Source of the DNA: Acidobacteriaceae bacterium
Lineage (GTDB): Bacteria; Acidobacteriota; Terriglobia; Terriglobales; Acidobacteriaceae
Direction: 5' to 3'
NCBI GenBank assembly: GCA_027449965.1
Contig: DAIDKP010000025.1
Location: 30,874 to 94,873 of the forward strand
DNA: 64,000 nt
The notes under the pieces were generated by a model. That model saw only the letters and a program-made list of their open reading frames with translations, was not told the origin of the DNA and ran no database searches. The position numbers were made by a program, and so were the translations under genes. Positions 63,800 to 64,000 of this stretch are shown here, one piece after another (positions within the stretch are counted from its first letter, which is position 1; each line of letters begins with the position of its first letter).

Positions 63800-64000
63800 T
63801 CATCCGAACCGCCCGGTGACGTAGTCCTCCGTCACCTTGTTCTCTGGATTCTGAAACACCGTCTTCGCAGGGCTGAATTCCACCAACTTGCCCTGCAAGA
63901 AGAACGCCACATAGTCTGAAATTCGGGCAGCCTGCAACATATTGTGTGTCACGATCACAATGGTGCAGGTACGGCGCAGCTCGAAGATGAGATCTTCAAT
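63800..64000 (-). CDS. pstB: Phosphate ABC transporter ATP-binding protein PstB, C-terminal part
   Basis: The reading frame continues past the window end, so only the last 66 residues are visible. They contain [19 protein letters not shown] (H-loop), [11 protein letters not shown], and the characteristic C-terminus [16 protein letters not shown], which matches PstB almost residue for residue. PstB powers high-affinity phosphate import with PstSAC; those genes should lie beyond the window. Confidence 0.95.
   Translation of the reverse strand: MEDLIFELRRTCTIVIVTHNMLQAARISDYVAFFLQGKLVEFSPAKTVFQNPENKVTEDYVTGRFG

Overview
This window is high-GC bacterial chromosome that most resembles an Acidobacteriota (Acidobacteriaceae-type) genome. 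That placement is an inference from gene content: glycoside hydrolases of families GH27, GH20 and GH115, a split glycine decarboxylase (gcvPA/gcvPB), a C30-type carotenoid gene set, and many secreted proteins of unknown function. No 16S rRNA is present, so taxonomy cannot be proved from the window. Genes lie densely on both strands, and the high GC gives most genes a long but meaningless antisense frame.

Layout. 1-5.7 kb: the end of a Crp/Fnr regulator, a YdcF/SanA-type protein, a nitroreductase, an unknown protein, and a three-gene envelope operon (PA2779-like peptide, C39-like cysteine peptidase, TPR/beta-barrel protein). 6-10.8 kb: moaC, secreted unknowns, a Gly/Trp-rich protein, a GH27 alpha-galactosidase and an SGNH hydrolase. 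10.8-15.2 kb: purD and miaA, with a lower-GC ATPase + DUF4276 (TOPRIM-like) gene pair between them that looks like an imported defence module. 15.2-18.4 kb: an OmpR/CpxR-type response regulator and sensor kinase, an operator-like 10-bp repeat array, and an ECF sigma factor. 18.4-25.3 kb: an MBL-fold protein, GH20 hexosaminidase, an unknown secreted protein, superoxide dismutase and pgi. 25.5-32.3 kb: an M28 peptidase and the glycine cleavage operon gcvT-(MIase-like)-gcvH-gcvPA-gcvPB. 32.5-35.5 kb: two small membrane proteins (one TMEM175-like), an acyl-CoA mutase large subunit and a 5'-nucleotidase. 35.5-40.2 kb: a carotenoid operon of two CrtI/CrtN-type oxidoreductases flanking an aldehyde dehydrogenase. 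40.7-46 kb: an EAL/HDOD protein, FabG and GH115. 46-50.7 kb: a PfkB kinase, MTA phosphorylase, a lipoprotein, and a metallopeptidase gene coupled to a Cys-phosphatase gene. 51-54.8 kb: ygfZ, DUF1844, a PhnP-like MBL protein and ribF. 54.7-61.6 kb: PBP1A, an S41-type protein lacking catalytic residues, and a secreted M14 peptidase. 62-64 kb: tRNA-Asp, small regulators and unknowns, and the end of pstB.

The most unusual items are: (i) the PA2779-like/C39-like peptidase/TPR-barrel envelope operon; (ii) the AAA ATPase-DUF4276 pair; (iii) the S41 homologue that has lost both the catalytic Ser and Lys; (iv) the approximately 150-nt tail-to-tail overlap of ribF and the PBP1A gene; (v) the 10-bp tandem repeats upstream of the two-component operon; (vi) the metallopeptidase-phosphatase pair joined by a TGATG overlap.
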